DNA from: a virus
Direction: 5' to 3' (one strand)
IMG/VR virus record: IMGVR_UViG_3300044858_005332
Location: 1-31,165 of that record
Length of the DNA stretch: 31,165 nt
Shown piece by piece: positions 15,174-22,276 of this stretch. The position numbers and the translations under genes were made by a program. Positions within the stretch are counted from its first letter, which is position 1. Each line of letters begins with the position of its first letter. Under the pieces are notes generated by a model, which worked only from the letters and a program-made list of their open reading frames with translations, made no database searches and was not told the DNA's origin.

Positions 15174-15524
15174 TCACCGACGAGACGGGCGATAAACCGT
15201 GCGGGCAGTGTTGCGCTTGACGTAGCCGCCGAGCAGCCGCGGTCGGCACGACTCAGACACCGACTCCTCTACGTCGTACAGCCGGCAATCAGGCGTCGCG
15301 CAGCAACGATCGTTGCGGCAGCGTGGCTTGCTGACCACGACGACTTCTGAACTCGCCGGAGCGGCTGGCGTGACGACGACAGGCGTCGCGACTTCCGCGG
15401 CAGAGGCATCCGCAACGGCGGGCGGCTTCTGGCCGTGATTAAGAACACTGGGCATCTGGGCGGCATCCTGCCCGAACACCAGACTGCACGCGCTGAAAAT
15501 CAAAGTAGTAAAAACAAAACGCAT
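15174..15524 (-). CDS. Small exported Cys-rich protein with signal peptide
   Basis: A 116-aa protein with a clear N-terminal signal: MR, a hydrophobic core (FVFTTLIFSACSLVF) and a likely cleavage after FGQ or before it. The Cys in FSAC is a less likely lipobox. The mature part has an Ala/Pro/Val-rich linker (residues about 40-65), then a Cys cluster (CRNDRCCATPDC, then SCRPR) and a basic Tyr/Arg end. It should act in the periplasm or outside the cell. GAGG lies about five bases before the ATG at 15522-15524. It has its own terminator downstream. Reminiscent of small exported proteins of planctomycetes, but unassigned. Confidence 0.75.
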   Translation of the reverse strand: MRFVFTTLIFSACSLVFGQDAAQMPSVLNHGQKPPAVADASAAEVATPVVVTPAAPASSEVVVVSKPRCRNDRCCATPDCRLYDVEESVSESCRPRLLGGYVKRNTARTVYRPSRR

Positions 15525-15545
15525 CGTAACCTCTTCCTTGGTTAT

Positions 15546-15561
15546 GCGATCTTTTGATCGC
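15546..15561. other. Perfect inverted repeat in the leader of the exported-protein gene
   Basis: GCGATC and GATCGC arms surround TTTT. On the minus strand it falls in the 40-base leader between the stop at 15565 and the ATG at 15524. No T-run follows, so it is more likely an RNA stem that affects stability or translation, or a protein site, than a terminator. Confidence 0.45.
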
Positions 15562-15564
15562 GGT

Positions 15565-15939
15565 TCAATCATCCCAATCATCACGATCATCATAGTCCGG
15601 CTCGACGTACATTTGATCGAGGCCGCACGCTTCGATTTGTCGCTTGAGTTTTACGTCGTCGTGTAGCAACTCCATAAACCAAGCTGAAATAGCATTATCT
15701 TGTTCTTTTGTCGGTATCTGTGTGGTGTCTTCGAGCAGTGGGCGGAATTCGCGGCAACGCGCCCCTACGACTTCCGTGTGCGGCGGGCAACCTTCGAATC
15801 CGGGATCATACTCGTTTCCGATCGCGGTCGGTTCTCCCGGATCGTAATCGAATTCCACGTCAAATTCAAACTCGGCCGGTATGCCGAGCGGATTTTCGCC
15901 GTTTTCGTCCTCAATTTCCCACTGAATCCAGTTTGTCAT
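15565..15939 (-). CDS. Acidic hypothetical protein
   Basis: A 124-aa very acidic protein (Asp and Glu throughout; ends DYDDRDDWDD). It has a beta-like start (WIQWEIEDENGENP), a FEFDVEFDYDPGEP stretch and two Cys near the middle (GCPPHTEVVGARC). No family recognised. Its ATG overlaps the upstream stop (ATGA), preceded by AGGCG. Confidence 0.65.
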   Translation of the reverse strand: MTNWIQWEIEDENGENPLGIPAEFEFDVEFDYDPGEPTAIGNEYDPGFEGCPPHTEVVGARCREFRPLLEDTTQIPTKEQDNAISAWFMELLHDDVKLKRQIEACGLDQMYVEPDYDDRDDWDD

Positions 15940-16199
15940 GGTTGCGCCTGTACGTGTTCTACGCGCATCCTTGCGTTCAGCCAGCGCTCTTCGGCAGCGA
16001 GGGCGGCGGCTCTAGATTCGAATCCTGCCATCATAGGTCCGCCAACCGGAGAGAGGTCAGCATACCATTTTCCGGGATTGTGCGGGTCGGGCTCGACGTG
16101 GCTGGCGCGCTTGATGTCCAGCTGGCCCAATGCCGCGAGAGATATGTGTTCGCCGTACAGGCACTGCGCTGAACCGTCTGGGCGAAAATACAAGTTCAT
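15936..16199 (-). CDS. Small phage accessory protein
   Basis: An 87-aa protein with LGQLDIKRASHVEPDPHNPG, then WYADLSPVGGPMM and a C-terminal helix (ESRAAALAAEERWLNARM). The RAS.VEP and ADLSPVGGP segments recur in small phage proteins; no function is known to me. Coupled by ATGA to both neighbours. Confidence 0.7.
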   Translation of the reverse strand: MNLYFRPDGSAQCLYGEHISLAALGQLDIKRASHVEPDPHNPGKWYADLSPVGGPMMAGFESRAAALAAEERWLNARMRVEHVQAQP

Positions 16200-17179
16200 A
16201 CGCCGGCCTCTTCAAGTCGTTGTACCCGCCGAACTGGAGCATTGGCAGCCAGATAATTTGCTCGCGGCGCAGCCGGTGCCATAGCTGTTGGCATTGCGCG
16301 GCCGCTCGCTTGTAGCTGTGCTGCTTCCAAAAATTGTATTAACTCGGCGCGCGACGCAAATCGTCGGTGATGCATAACGATATTGCCGCCAACTGTAATA
16401 GTTTCGTCGGAAGGCGACACGCCTACCGACAAACTACAATTAACCGCTACGGCGTGTCGGCGAAATTCAATAGGAAACCAAACATGCGATCGATCAGCAA
16501 TAATTGCATTTTCATATACGCGAATTGGTTTGGCTATCGTCAGAGTATTACGCAACTGGCTGCCGCTCAATACTTGCGCAAAACCGTCAAGCAACACATA
16601 ACCTTCAACTATTGAGTTAATTACCACGCAATTTGCCGACATAATTGACGTGCCGCTGAAACTGCTACGAATCAGCAGGGCCGAGTTACGTACAATTGCC
16701 TGATCTCTTAATGTGCACGACGTGACTTGCGCAGAATCTTGCACAACAGACGCGCCAAACATGCGCGTTGAGCCTGAGATATGCGCGTTTCCAAACACGC
16801 GAGCCGATTCTGCAATAACTGCCTGATCGCGCACTACTGCGCGGCCATACACGTGCGCGTGATGTTTTATGACGACTTCTCCGGTCACGGTGGCGTTGCC
16901 GGAAACTTGCGCCCAGCCTTCCAGCCGAACGTCGCCGCCCACGTACGCGTTGTCGAACACCTGACAGCGAGAACCAACATAAACGCTGTTTTCGACGACA
17001 GCGGTACTTGCAACCCAGCCTTTGCCGTTTTCGTGGCGTCGGGCCGGGACGCGTCCGCGGCCGTCTTTAAAATCGTGTTTTACTTCGCGCTTTTTTCTGG
17101 TCTTGATAGGCTTTATATCAGCTTCCAATTGCACAATTGGAGGTTCTGTTACCAGATTTGTTTCAGCCGTAGCCGTCAT
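16196..17179 (-). CDS. Left-handed beta-helix (hexapeptide-repeat) protein
   Basis: A 327-aa protein. After a basic N-terminal tail (KTRKKREVKHDFKDGRGR), residues about 55-220 consist of imperfect six-residue repeats with aliphatic residues at every sixth position (VYVGSRCQVFDNAYVGGDV and similar), typical of a left-handed parallel beta-helix as in acyltransferases and in YdcK-like proteins. I see no catalytic His in the usual acetyltransferase loop context with confidence. A C-terminal Ala/Pro/Arg-rich tail follows. In a phage it may be a structural or binding protein, or an acyltransferase. The ATG at 17177-17179 lies just after the previous stop; a TTG two codons earlier is possible. Confidence 0.8.
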   Translation of the reverse strand: MTATAETNLVTEPPIVQLEADIKPIKTRKKREVKHDFKDGRGRVPARRHENGKGWVASTAVVENSVYVGSRCQVFDNAYVGGDVRLEGWAQVSGNATVTGEVVIKHHAHVYGRAVVRDQAVIAESARVFGNAHISGSTRMFGASVVQDSAQVTSCTLRDQAIVRNSALLIRSSFSGTSIMSANCVVINSIVEGYVLLDGFAQVLSGSQLRNTLTIAKPIRVYENAIIADRSHVWFPIEFRRHAVAVNCSLSVGVSPSDETITVGGNIVMHHRRFASRAELIQFLEAAQLQASGRAMPTAMAPAAPRANYLAANAPVRRVQRLEEAGV

Positions 17180-17181
17180 TC

Positions 17182-18126
17182 TCAACCCATGGGAAGCACA
17201 CGCCGGCGCGGTGCATTGGTGATCAGGTTATTCAGCGCCGTTTTTACAGTCGTCATTTGTTGCGACAGATTGCGCCGCAAATCGTCGTTCGTCCGCAGTT
17301 CCTTGGCCTCGACGCCAGCGACAAGATCGCTTGCCTGACGAATAAGCCCCTCCAGCTGCGCGTTCGAGCGCACATTCATGCGGCGGAAATTTTCGTAGAA
17401 CTCTTTGAAGTTCTCGATCGCTGACGCCTTGAACGTCTTCTTGGTGCCGTCCGGCTCGTCAGTCAGACGTTCGATCAGGTGCGCTACCATCTCCTGCAGC
17501 TGTTCAGCAAACGCGTTCTCGGCCATGATGACCGCGGTTTCAAAACGTCGCTGAATCCGGGTTTGCTCCTGCGTGTACAACTCCGGATTAAACGTCATCA
17601 GGTAGTTCGGCGGCTCGACCGGCGGATACTCCCACTTGATGTCAAAGACGCCTTCAAGGGTAGGCGGGTAATCTGCGGGGTTAAACAGGTCGCCCAGTTT
17701 CTCCCGCGCCGCTTCCTTGATGGACTCGTACTCCAACTGCAGGTTGGAGGCCGCTGCGGAAAGTTGCTCCTTGAACTCCCGCATCTTTGCTTCAAATGCC
17801 GCAATATCGTCCTGCTTGATTAGCCGGATACCCTCCTGCGGATACGGCAGGGTCATGCTGCGCCAATAACTAGACGCCTGACTCTTGAGTGCAGTCAGGG
17901 TGCGATACGTGGCGTTCTTGGTGTCGATCAGCCGCTTGGACGCCGTGACTAGATCGGTGGCGGCGTGGAAAGTATCCGCCGCCTGCTTGGTCTGCAGGTC
18001 GGACAACTTGCGCTGCGTGCCAAGCCAAGAGAAAGACAACTTTACCGCGCCCATCGTCTGGCGCAGTTCGTCAGCCGTCTCTACGACACCCTGATTCGCT
18101 GTGTCAACGTCAATCTCTGTTGCCAT
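17182..18126 (-). CDS. 314-aa helical protein near the AAA module
   Basis: A 314-aa mainly helical, coiled-coil-like protein: long helices at about 15-70 and 100-145, a Pro/Tyr-rich central segment (KWEYPPVEPPNYLMTFNPELY) and further helices to the end. It has no Cys and no catalytic motif. Its make-up resembles conserved proteins of unknown function found near AAA ATPases in phages and bacteria, but I cannot name a family. AAGGAAG directly precedes the ATG. It follows the AAA ATPase by two small genes, so it is a candidate substrate, adaptor or partner. Confidence 0.75.
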   Translation of the reverse strand: MATEIDVDTANQGVVETADELRQTMGAVKLSFSWLGTQRKLSDLQTKQAADTFHAATDLVTASKRLIDTKNATYRTLTALKSQASSYWRSMTLPYPQEGIRLIKQDDIAAFEAKMREFKEQLSAAASNLQLEYESIKEAAREKLGDLFNPADYPPTLEGVFDIKWEYPPVEPPNYLMTFNPELYTQEQTRIQRRFETAVIMAENAFAEQLQEMVAHLIERLTDEPDGTKKTFKASAIENFKEFYENFRRMNVRSNAQLEGLIRQASDLVAGVEAKELRTNDDLRRNLSQQMTTVKTALNNLITNAPRRRVLPMG

Positions 18127-18409
18127 CTTCTTCCTTTTGTTTTCTTTGTTTCGCGACTATTAAAGTCAGTCTGGCCACAGCCGCGGCGTGTTCTGGATGA
18201 TTAGTGTCTTCGACCGGGTCTGTTTTTTCTCGCCACTCGCCGCAGCGTGTTGTCCACGGGTGGTTGATATACGGCTGGTCCCAATACGCGCAATCGTCGC
18301 CGTTGTCGTCTTTGTATTTTTCTTTAACGCTCGGCGGAAATCGTTCGCAATCCATAGATAATTCGTCGTAGAAATCGCAAAGCGCGCAGACCTTTGAAGT
18401 GTCTGACAT
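18110..18409 (-). CDS. Small Cys-rich, possibly zinc-binding protein
   Basis: A 99-aa protein with five Cys in the first 56 residues: CALC (8, 11), C21, C40 and C56, plus a His nearby, so one metal site is likely. The rest is acidic and then helical (EHAAAVARLTLIVAKQRKQ). GAGGA about eight bases upstream supports the ATG at 18407-18409. It overlaps the 314-aa gene by 17 bases. No family recognised. Confidence 0.68.
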   Translation of the reverse strand: MSDTSKVCALCDFYDELSMDCERFPPSVKEKYKDDNGDDCAYWDQPYINHPWTTRCGEWREKTDPVEDTNHPEHAAAVARLTLIVAKQRKQKEEDGNRD

Positions 18410-18412
18410 GTA

Positions 18413-18703
18413 TTAATCCTCGGACTGTGCCAGCCCGTACTTGCGCATCTTCTCGTCCCAACCGACGTACTCACCTTCACGGCGTTCTTTTCGCCCGAGT
18501 TTGGCGACGCCGGCATCAATGGCTTCTGGCGTGGCTGGCAACGTTATGTCGATTACCTGATCGTCAGAAATGACTTCAATGAAATCCTGAAACGGCTCCC
18601 ATTGATCTTTCTTAATTCGGACCATGGTGACCGTACCCAGCCCGTTCGGATAAATAATTAAAGCCTCGCCGGCTTCTTGCAGTAGTTTTTCTGTGTGCGT
18701 CAT
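18413..18703 (-). CDS. Hypothetical protein
   Basis: A 96-aa soluble alpha/beta protein (LLQEAGEALIIYPNG, FIEVISDDQVIDITLP, then a basic helical end KLGRKERREGE). No family recognised. The gene lies after the AAA ATPase gene with a 53-base spacer that carries an 18-base palindrome. Confidence 0.62.
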   Translation of the reverse strand: MTHTEKLLQEAGEALIIYPNGLGTVTMVRIKKDQWEPFQDFIEVISDDQVIDITLPATPEAIDAGVAKLGRKERREGEYVGWDEKMRKYGLAQSED

Positions 18704-18719
18704 TCGCTCTGAACCCTAT

Positions 18720-18737
18720 TTTCACTACGCAGTGAAA
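18720..18737. promoter_or_regulatory. 18-base palindrome between the AAA gene and the next gene
   Basis: TTTCACT and AGTGAAA arms with a four-base centre form a perfect inverted repeat in the 53-base spacer after the AAA stop codon. On the minus strand it is not followed by a T-run, so a terminator is unlikely. It would suit a repressor operator or an RNA stem that separates expression levels. Confidence 0.45.
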
Positions 18738-18756
18738 CTGGGCTTATCTGTGAGAA

Positions 18757-20253
18757 TCAGTTATCGGACGCGGACGGCGCGGCGATCTTACGGCGACCCG
18801 TTGACGGGACCGCTGCGCGTGGCTTTCCCACGCGTGTGTACAGTCCCGTATTATCAGCTGACAGGCAACGGCCCTCGGCCCACTTTCTCAGGTGCTCAAT
18901 CTGCTCGGCGCTCGTGATAGCGACAGGCACGACGTTCTGGGCCGCCTCGACGAGCGGGATGTCCAGCAGAGCCGCAAGACGGCAGCACGCCTTGACCTCG
19001 GCGCCGGTCCAGTTCGTATCGTCAGGACGCTGCTGCGCCTTGTCGATACCGAAATGGTTTAGATAGATATCCCAGATACGCTGACGCTGCTCGTCGCCGG
19101 GCAGGTCAACGAAGAACACGCCGTCGAAACGCTCGGCTCGGGCGAACGGTGCCGGAAGCTGGCTGGCGTCGTTGCAGGTGCCGATGAAGAACACGTCCGA
19201 CGTGTGGTCGTTGAGCCACGTCAGGAGCGTACCGAACAGGCGCGCCGAAACGCCGCTGTCGGTCTGCCCGGACGACCCAACGCCCGCCAGACCCTTCTCG
19301 ATCTCGTCGACGAAGAGCACGCAGGGCGCCATGGCGTCGACCTGCTTGAGGGCGCGGCGCATGTTACCCTCGGACTCACCGACGAACTTGCCCATCAGGC
19401 TGCCGAAGTCGAGCATGACCGTGGGCCGGCCGACTTCGTTGCCCAGCGCCTTGGCAAACTGAGACTTGCCGCAGCCGGGAGGAGAAAGCAACAAAACGCC
19501 CTTGGGGCGCTTGTCGACGTTCTTCTCGCCCTGCCGCCGCATAGCGCGGATGCAGAACTGCTTGAGGTTTTCGAGGCCGCCCAGATTCTCGAAGTTTGCG
19601 TCGCCGCGATACAAGGTCATCGTGCCGCTTTTTTCGAGCGTCTGCGCCTTGATACCCCAGATCGTGTCAGCTTCCAGCTTGTTGTGCCGGACCAGCGACA
19701 GCGCATAGGCGTTCTCGGCCTCCTGCCGAGTCAGGCCGCGGCTGGCGTCGACGACGTGATTCACCTGCTCTTCGGTCGGCTTCTCAAACGCCGAACCCTC
19801 GGCAAATAGATCGTTGCAGATCGTCTTCAGCTGCTGCTCGTCTGGAAGCTCGTGATGCACCACAGTGAACAGCTTCTCGACCTCGGGCTGCAGCGAAACG
19901 GTTGGGGACACAATGATGACATAACGGCCCTCGCCCTTGCCCTGCACGACACGATTTGCCAGCGCCTGCACGACCTCGGGATTAGGGAGATACCGGTGAA
20001 AATTCTTGAGGACGAGAATCTGAGTCTCGTTCGTCTTGGGCATATCCATCGAGCGGATCGCCTGCAGCGGGCCGGGAGCCTGCGTGACGCCGGAATAAAG
20101 CTGACGGTCGATGTCCCAGACGTCAAAGCCCCACTTGCGCTCTTCGGCGACCTTGCGGATGGCGGCGACGGCGTCGTCGCACTCCATCGTTTCTACCCAT
20201 ATGCCGGAAAAGCCGGCGCAAACGAGTTCTTTAATTTCTTGTTCGAGCGACAT
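18757..20253 (-). CDS. AAA+ ATPase of the Ycf46-like family
   Basis: A 498-aa protein. Residues 1-200 form the non-ATPase domain typical of Ycf46-like proteins (EIKELVCAGFSGIWVET, then VWDIDRQLYSG); 215-400 are the AAA+ core: Walker A SPPGCGKS (257-264), Walker B CVLFVDEIEK (311-320), sensor 1 N361 in GTCND, and Arg finger candidates R372/R375 in ARAERFD. A hexameric remodelling ATPase is expected. Cyanobacterial Ycf46 is linked to CO2 use, but the role in phages is unknown. AAGGGG upstream supports the ATG at 20251-20253. DUF2997 and DUF1257 genes lie directly upstream. Confidence 0.9.
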   Translation of the reverse strand: MSLEQEIKELVCAGFSGIWVETMECDDAVAAIRKVAEERKWGFDVWDIDRQLYSGVTQAPGPLQAIRSMDMPKTNETQILVLKNFHRYLPNPEVVQALANRVVQGKGEGRYVIIVSPTVSLQPEVEKLFTVVHHELPDEQQLKTICNDLFAEGSAFEKPTEEQVNHVVDASRGLTRQEAENAYALSLVRHNKLEADTIWGIKAQTLEKSGTMTLYRGDANFENLGGLENLKQFCIRAMRRQGEKNVDKRPKGVLLLSPPGCGKSQFAKALGNEVGRPTVMLDFGSLMGKFVGESEGNMRRALKQVDAMAPCVLFVDEIEKGLAGVGSSGQTDSGVSARLFGTLLTWLNDHTSDVFFIGTCNDASQLPAPFARAERFDGVFFVDLPGDEQRQRIWDIYLNHFGIDKAQQRPDDTNWTGAEVKACCRLAALLDIPLVEAAQNVVPVAITSAEQIEHLRKWAEGRCLSADNTGLYTRVGKPRAAVPSTGRRKIAAPSASDN

Positions 20254-20272
20254 GTAGTCCCCTTGTGGTTGT

Positions 20273-20464
20273 TCAGTTCTGGGCTTCAATCTGCTGCTCG
20301 TTGGCGGCAGCGTAGTACTCACCGGTCAGCGTCTCATCGACCTTGGCGCCCAGCGCCTGCTCCAACGCCCGCGTGGCATCCTGACACGAGCTACCGCTAA
20401 ATCCGCTCGTCTCGATCTTGGTCTCGCCCTTGTTATTTACGATTACCTGAATGGTCTTAGACAT
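20273..20464 (-). CDS. DUF2997 family protein
   Basis: A 63-aa protein with the DUF2997 layout: a strand pair (KTIQVIVNNKGETKIETSGFSG) followed by CQDATRALEQALG and a short acidic end. It is usually found next to DUF1257 and Ycf46-like AAA genes in cyanobacteria and other bacteria, as here. GGAGG lies nine bases before the ATG. The biochemical role is unknown; the constant association suggests it acts with the ATPase. Confidence 0.85.
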   Translation of the reverse strand: MSKTIQVIVNNKGETKIETSGFSGSSCQDATRALEQALGAKVDETLTGEYYAAANEQQIEAQN

Positions 20465-20468
20465 GTAA

Positions 20469-20834
20469 TCAAGCCTCCACAGTGATGTTAAGTTTAATCG
20501 AACCGTCGGGCAGCGTTTCCTCGTACACCGAGTACCCGCCCTTTTGAGCCTCGTAGATCGCTTTCTCTACGGCATAGGCTTGAAGGAACTTATCAAGCTC
20601 TTCCTGCTTACCCCAGTTGCCGTTGTAGTTGTCGTACGCGGCCTCGCCGGTATCGACATTGAATACGGCCGCGTACGACCAGCCGGGAAGCTTTACGGCC
20701 AGACCATCGGCAGACTGACCAGCGAACAGAACGTGGTGACCAGAAACGGGCTGCGCAAGGCCCAGCCGCCGGCAGGCAGCGTAAATAGCGTTAGCGTCGC
20801 GAACTTCGGTTTTGATTTGAACGATGTGTGACAT
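20469..20834 (-). CDS. DUF1257 family protein (Ycf35-like)
   Basis: A 121-aa protein with the DUF1257 / Ycf35 pattern: MSHIVQIKTEVRDANAIYAACRRLGL at the start, a central KLPGWSYAAVFNVDTGEAAYDNYNG segment, then WGKQEELDKFLQAYAVEKA and a C-terminal strand. Found in plastid genomes and cyanobacteria as ycf35. Four bases separate it from the DUF2997 gene. No function is established to my knowledge. Ribosome site weak. Confidence 0.88.
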   Translation of the reverse strand: MSHIVQIKTEVRDANAIYAACRRLGLAQPVSGHHVLFAGQSADGLAVKLPGWSYAAVFNVDTGEAAYDNYNGNWGKQEELDKFLQAYAVEKAIYEAQKGGYSVYEETLPDGSIKLNITVEA

Positions 20835-20846
20835 GATTTTTGTTGG

Positions 20847-21143
20847 TTAGCAGGTGACGACAACTTCAGCGGTAGTCTCTACCCAAACGTGGGCGCCGCA
20901 ACTTAGCGGCTTTTCCGGCGAATAAACAGCTGTAGCCGGACCGTGTATATCTACTTTTTCTACGGGATATGACTTATTCCGCCATTGAACTGTGATAACG
21001 TTATTTCGTTCACCGGTGGTTTTGTTTCGGCGAATCGTGTGTTGGTTGACGTGAATACGTTTAATAGTGCCGCGGCGCATCGTGATGATGTTGCCGGGTT
21101 TGAGTTTGGTTCGCCGCACAAGACGGCATACGGGCGTCGGCAC
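20847..21143 (-). CDS. Small basic hypothetical protein, GTG start
   Basis: A 98-aa protein, basic in its first half (RLVRRTKLKPGN, then RIHVNQHTIRRN), beta-rich afterwards, with two Cys. The frame has no suitable ATG, but a GTG at 21141-21143 is preceded five bases away by AGGAGG, a strong argument for this start. The longer frame to 21206 would lack a ribosome site. It is the first gene of the DUF1257/DUF2997/AAA unit, after the hairpin at 21209-21264. No family recognised. Confidence 0.7.
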   Translation of the reverse strand: MPTPVCRLVRRTKLKPGNIITMRRGTIKRIHVNQHTIRRNKTTGERNNVITVQWRNKSYPVEKVDIHGPATAVYSPEKPLSCGAHVWVETTAEVVVTC

Positions 21144-21208
21144 AGCGGCCTCCTGTGTGTTGCTGCCAGAAGGGGAGCAACGAGCGCTTGGGCTCCAGAA
21201 AAGCATAA

Positions 21209-21264
21209 CCCGCCCGGGGCCGGCCGCCAGTCTTTACGACAGCGACCGGCCCCTTATGGGCGGG
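21209..21264 (-). terminator. GC-rich hairpin, probable terminator
   Basis: A long hairpin between the stop at 21277 and the GTG at 21143. Outer arms CCCGCCC/GGGCGGG and inner arms GGGGCCGG/CCGGCCCC are separated by a four-base bulge, and a small inner stem is possible. On the minus strand it is followed by TTATGCTTTTC, a weak U-tract. It probably ends or attenuates transcription from the gene upstream. Confidence 0.6.
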
Positions 21265-21276
21265 AGGCAATGGTTA

Positions 21277-22143
21277 TCAGCTGCCGAACGTCTGCGACAA
21301 CTGCGCAGCCGCGGTCAGGATGCGCTCGGCGTCCTTGAAGGACCCGCCGCAGGCGCCTACGAACGCCTCAGCAGCCTGCAGCTGCTCCATGGGCACGCGG
21401 AAGCCGTTGGTGGCCGGCTTCGCCTTCCCAGCGATCTTGGCAGGCGTAGCCGGCTTAGCCGCCGGCGGCTCGACATTGCGCTTCGCACTTTTACCGGCCG
21501 CCCGGATTTTATCTCCGTCAGCCGTGGCGGCAGTCGGGGCAGCTGACTTCTTGCCGCGGGGCTGGCCGCCAAGGCCGGCTTTCTTGAGCAACTGACTGAC
21601 CTGAGCCGGACTGACCGTCAGCTTGCGCTTAGCCAGCGACTCGACGATGTCTTTGCCGCGGAGGGAATCGCCGCTCTTCTGACGGCGGGTAATCTCAGCG
21701 CGGACATGATCCGACAAACTCATCTTTTCAGACATGGAACTCTTCCCTCTAGTTGCGGGGATTTCTTTGTCCCCATCTTCTTCGTCGTCAGCCACGGCGG
21801 TGACAACCTCTGCATCGTCCTCGGCTTCTTCATCGGCAGTATCCGATGCGTCGCCTTCTTCTGCGTCGTAATCCGGCTCTTCGTCGTCTTCGCCCGCGTC
21901 GGGTTCGGCGTCGGTGTCAGTTACGACAGAAGCTGTTTCCGCCTCGATGACCTCCAGTTCGTCCTCTTCGGCGTCTGCGGTGGCCAACTCAGCGTCTACA
22001 TCAATGTCATCTTCCGTGACGTCATCATCGTCGTAGGTCATAGTCCCTTTAACCTTTTCCTCGGCATTGTTTTGCGGCGCAGCCGACTTGAGCGGCTTGC
22101 CCCACAACTGTGTCGGACTTACGAGTCCGAGCTTCTTTGCCAT
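21277..22143 (-). CDS. Acidic/HTH-like protein of planctomycete type
   Basis: A 288-aa protein in three parts: a highly acidic low-complexity segment (residues about 38-128), a basic HTH-like block (141-192, with GKDIVESLAKRKLTVSPAQVS), an Ala/Lys/Pro linker, and a small helical C-terminal block (VPMEQLQAAEAFVGACGG). The HTH-like block plus helical end resembles conserved proteins I know from Planctomycetota, where it is presumed to bind DNA. AGGAGA lies four bases before the ATG at 22141-22143. Hairpins flank the gene on both sides, so it is likely expressed on its own. Confidence 0.75.
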   Translation of the reverse strand: MAKKLGLVSPTQLWGKPLKSAAPQNNAEEKVKGTMTYDDDDVTEDDIDVDAELATADAEEDELEVIEAETASVVTDTDAEPDAGEDDEEPDYDAEEGDASDTADEEAEDDAEVVTAVADDEEDGDKEIPATRGKSSMSEKMSLSDHVRAEITRRQKSGDSLRGKDIVESLAKRKLTVSPAQVSQLLKKAGLGGQPRGKKSAAPTAATADGDKIRAAGKSAKRNVEPPAAKPATPAKIAGKAKPATNGFRVPMEQLQAAEAFVGACGGSFKDAERILTAAAQLSQTFGS

Positions 22144-22160
22144 GACGTTCTCCTTTTGTG

Positions 22161-22190
22161 CTCGCGAGACTCGACCGTCGAGTTTGCGAG
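22161..22190. other. Stem-loop in the 5' leader just upstream of the ribosome site
   Basis: Arms CTCGC/GCGAG enclose inner arms ACTCGA/TCGAGT with a three-base loop. The Shine-Dalgarno of the 288-aa gene begins about eight bases after the stem. It may mask or space the ribosome site, or act as an operator at the DNA level. Confidence 0.5.
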
Positions 22191-22200
22191 GCACTTGTTT

Positions 22201-22238
22201 AAAAATATACCGGGGGGAATAAAAAGCAATCCCCCGGT
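22201..22238 (-). terminator. Intrinsic terminator after the diphosphohydrolase gene
   Basis: On the minus strand ACCGGGGG and CCCCCGGT arms (22238-22231 and 22216-22209) surround an AT-rich loop, followed by ATATTTTTAAA. On the plus strand a T-run also follows after a few bases, so it may work in both directions. It separates the diphosphohydrolase operon from the 288-aa gene. Confidence 0.72.
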
Positions 22239-22276
22239 CACAAAAATTTTTAACCCGTAAAAACAGGCTAAAACGT

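Noticed and set aside
19204-19809. 201-aa open frame on the plus strand
   Set aside because: It lies entirely inside the AAA ATPase gene in antisense and reads as a low-complexity shadow without a ribosome site.
21706-22260. 184-aa plus-strand frame rich in Val, Phe and Gly
   Set aside because: It is the reverse image of the acidic low-complexity segment of the 288-aa protein and crosses the terminator.
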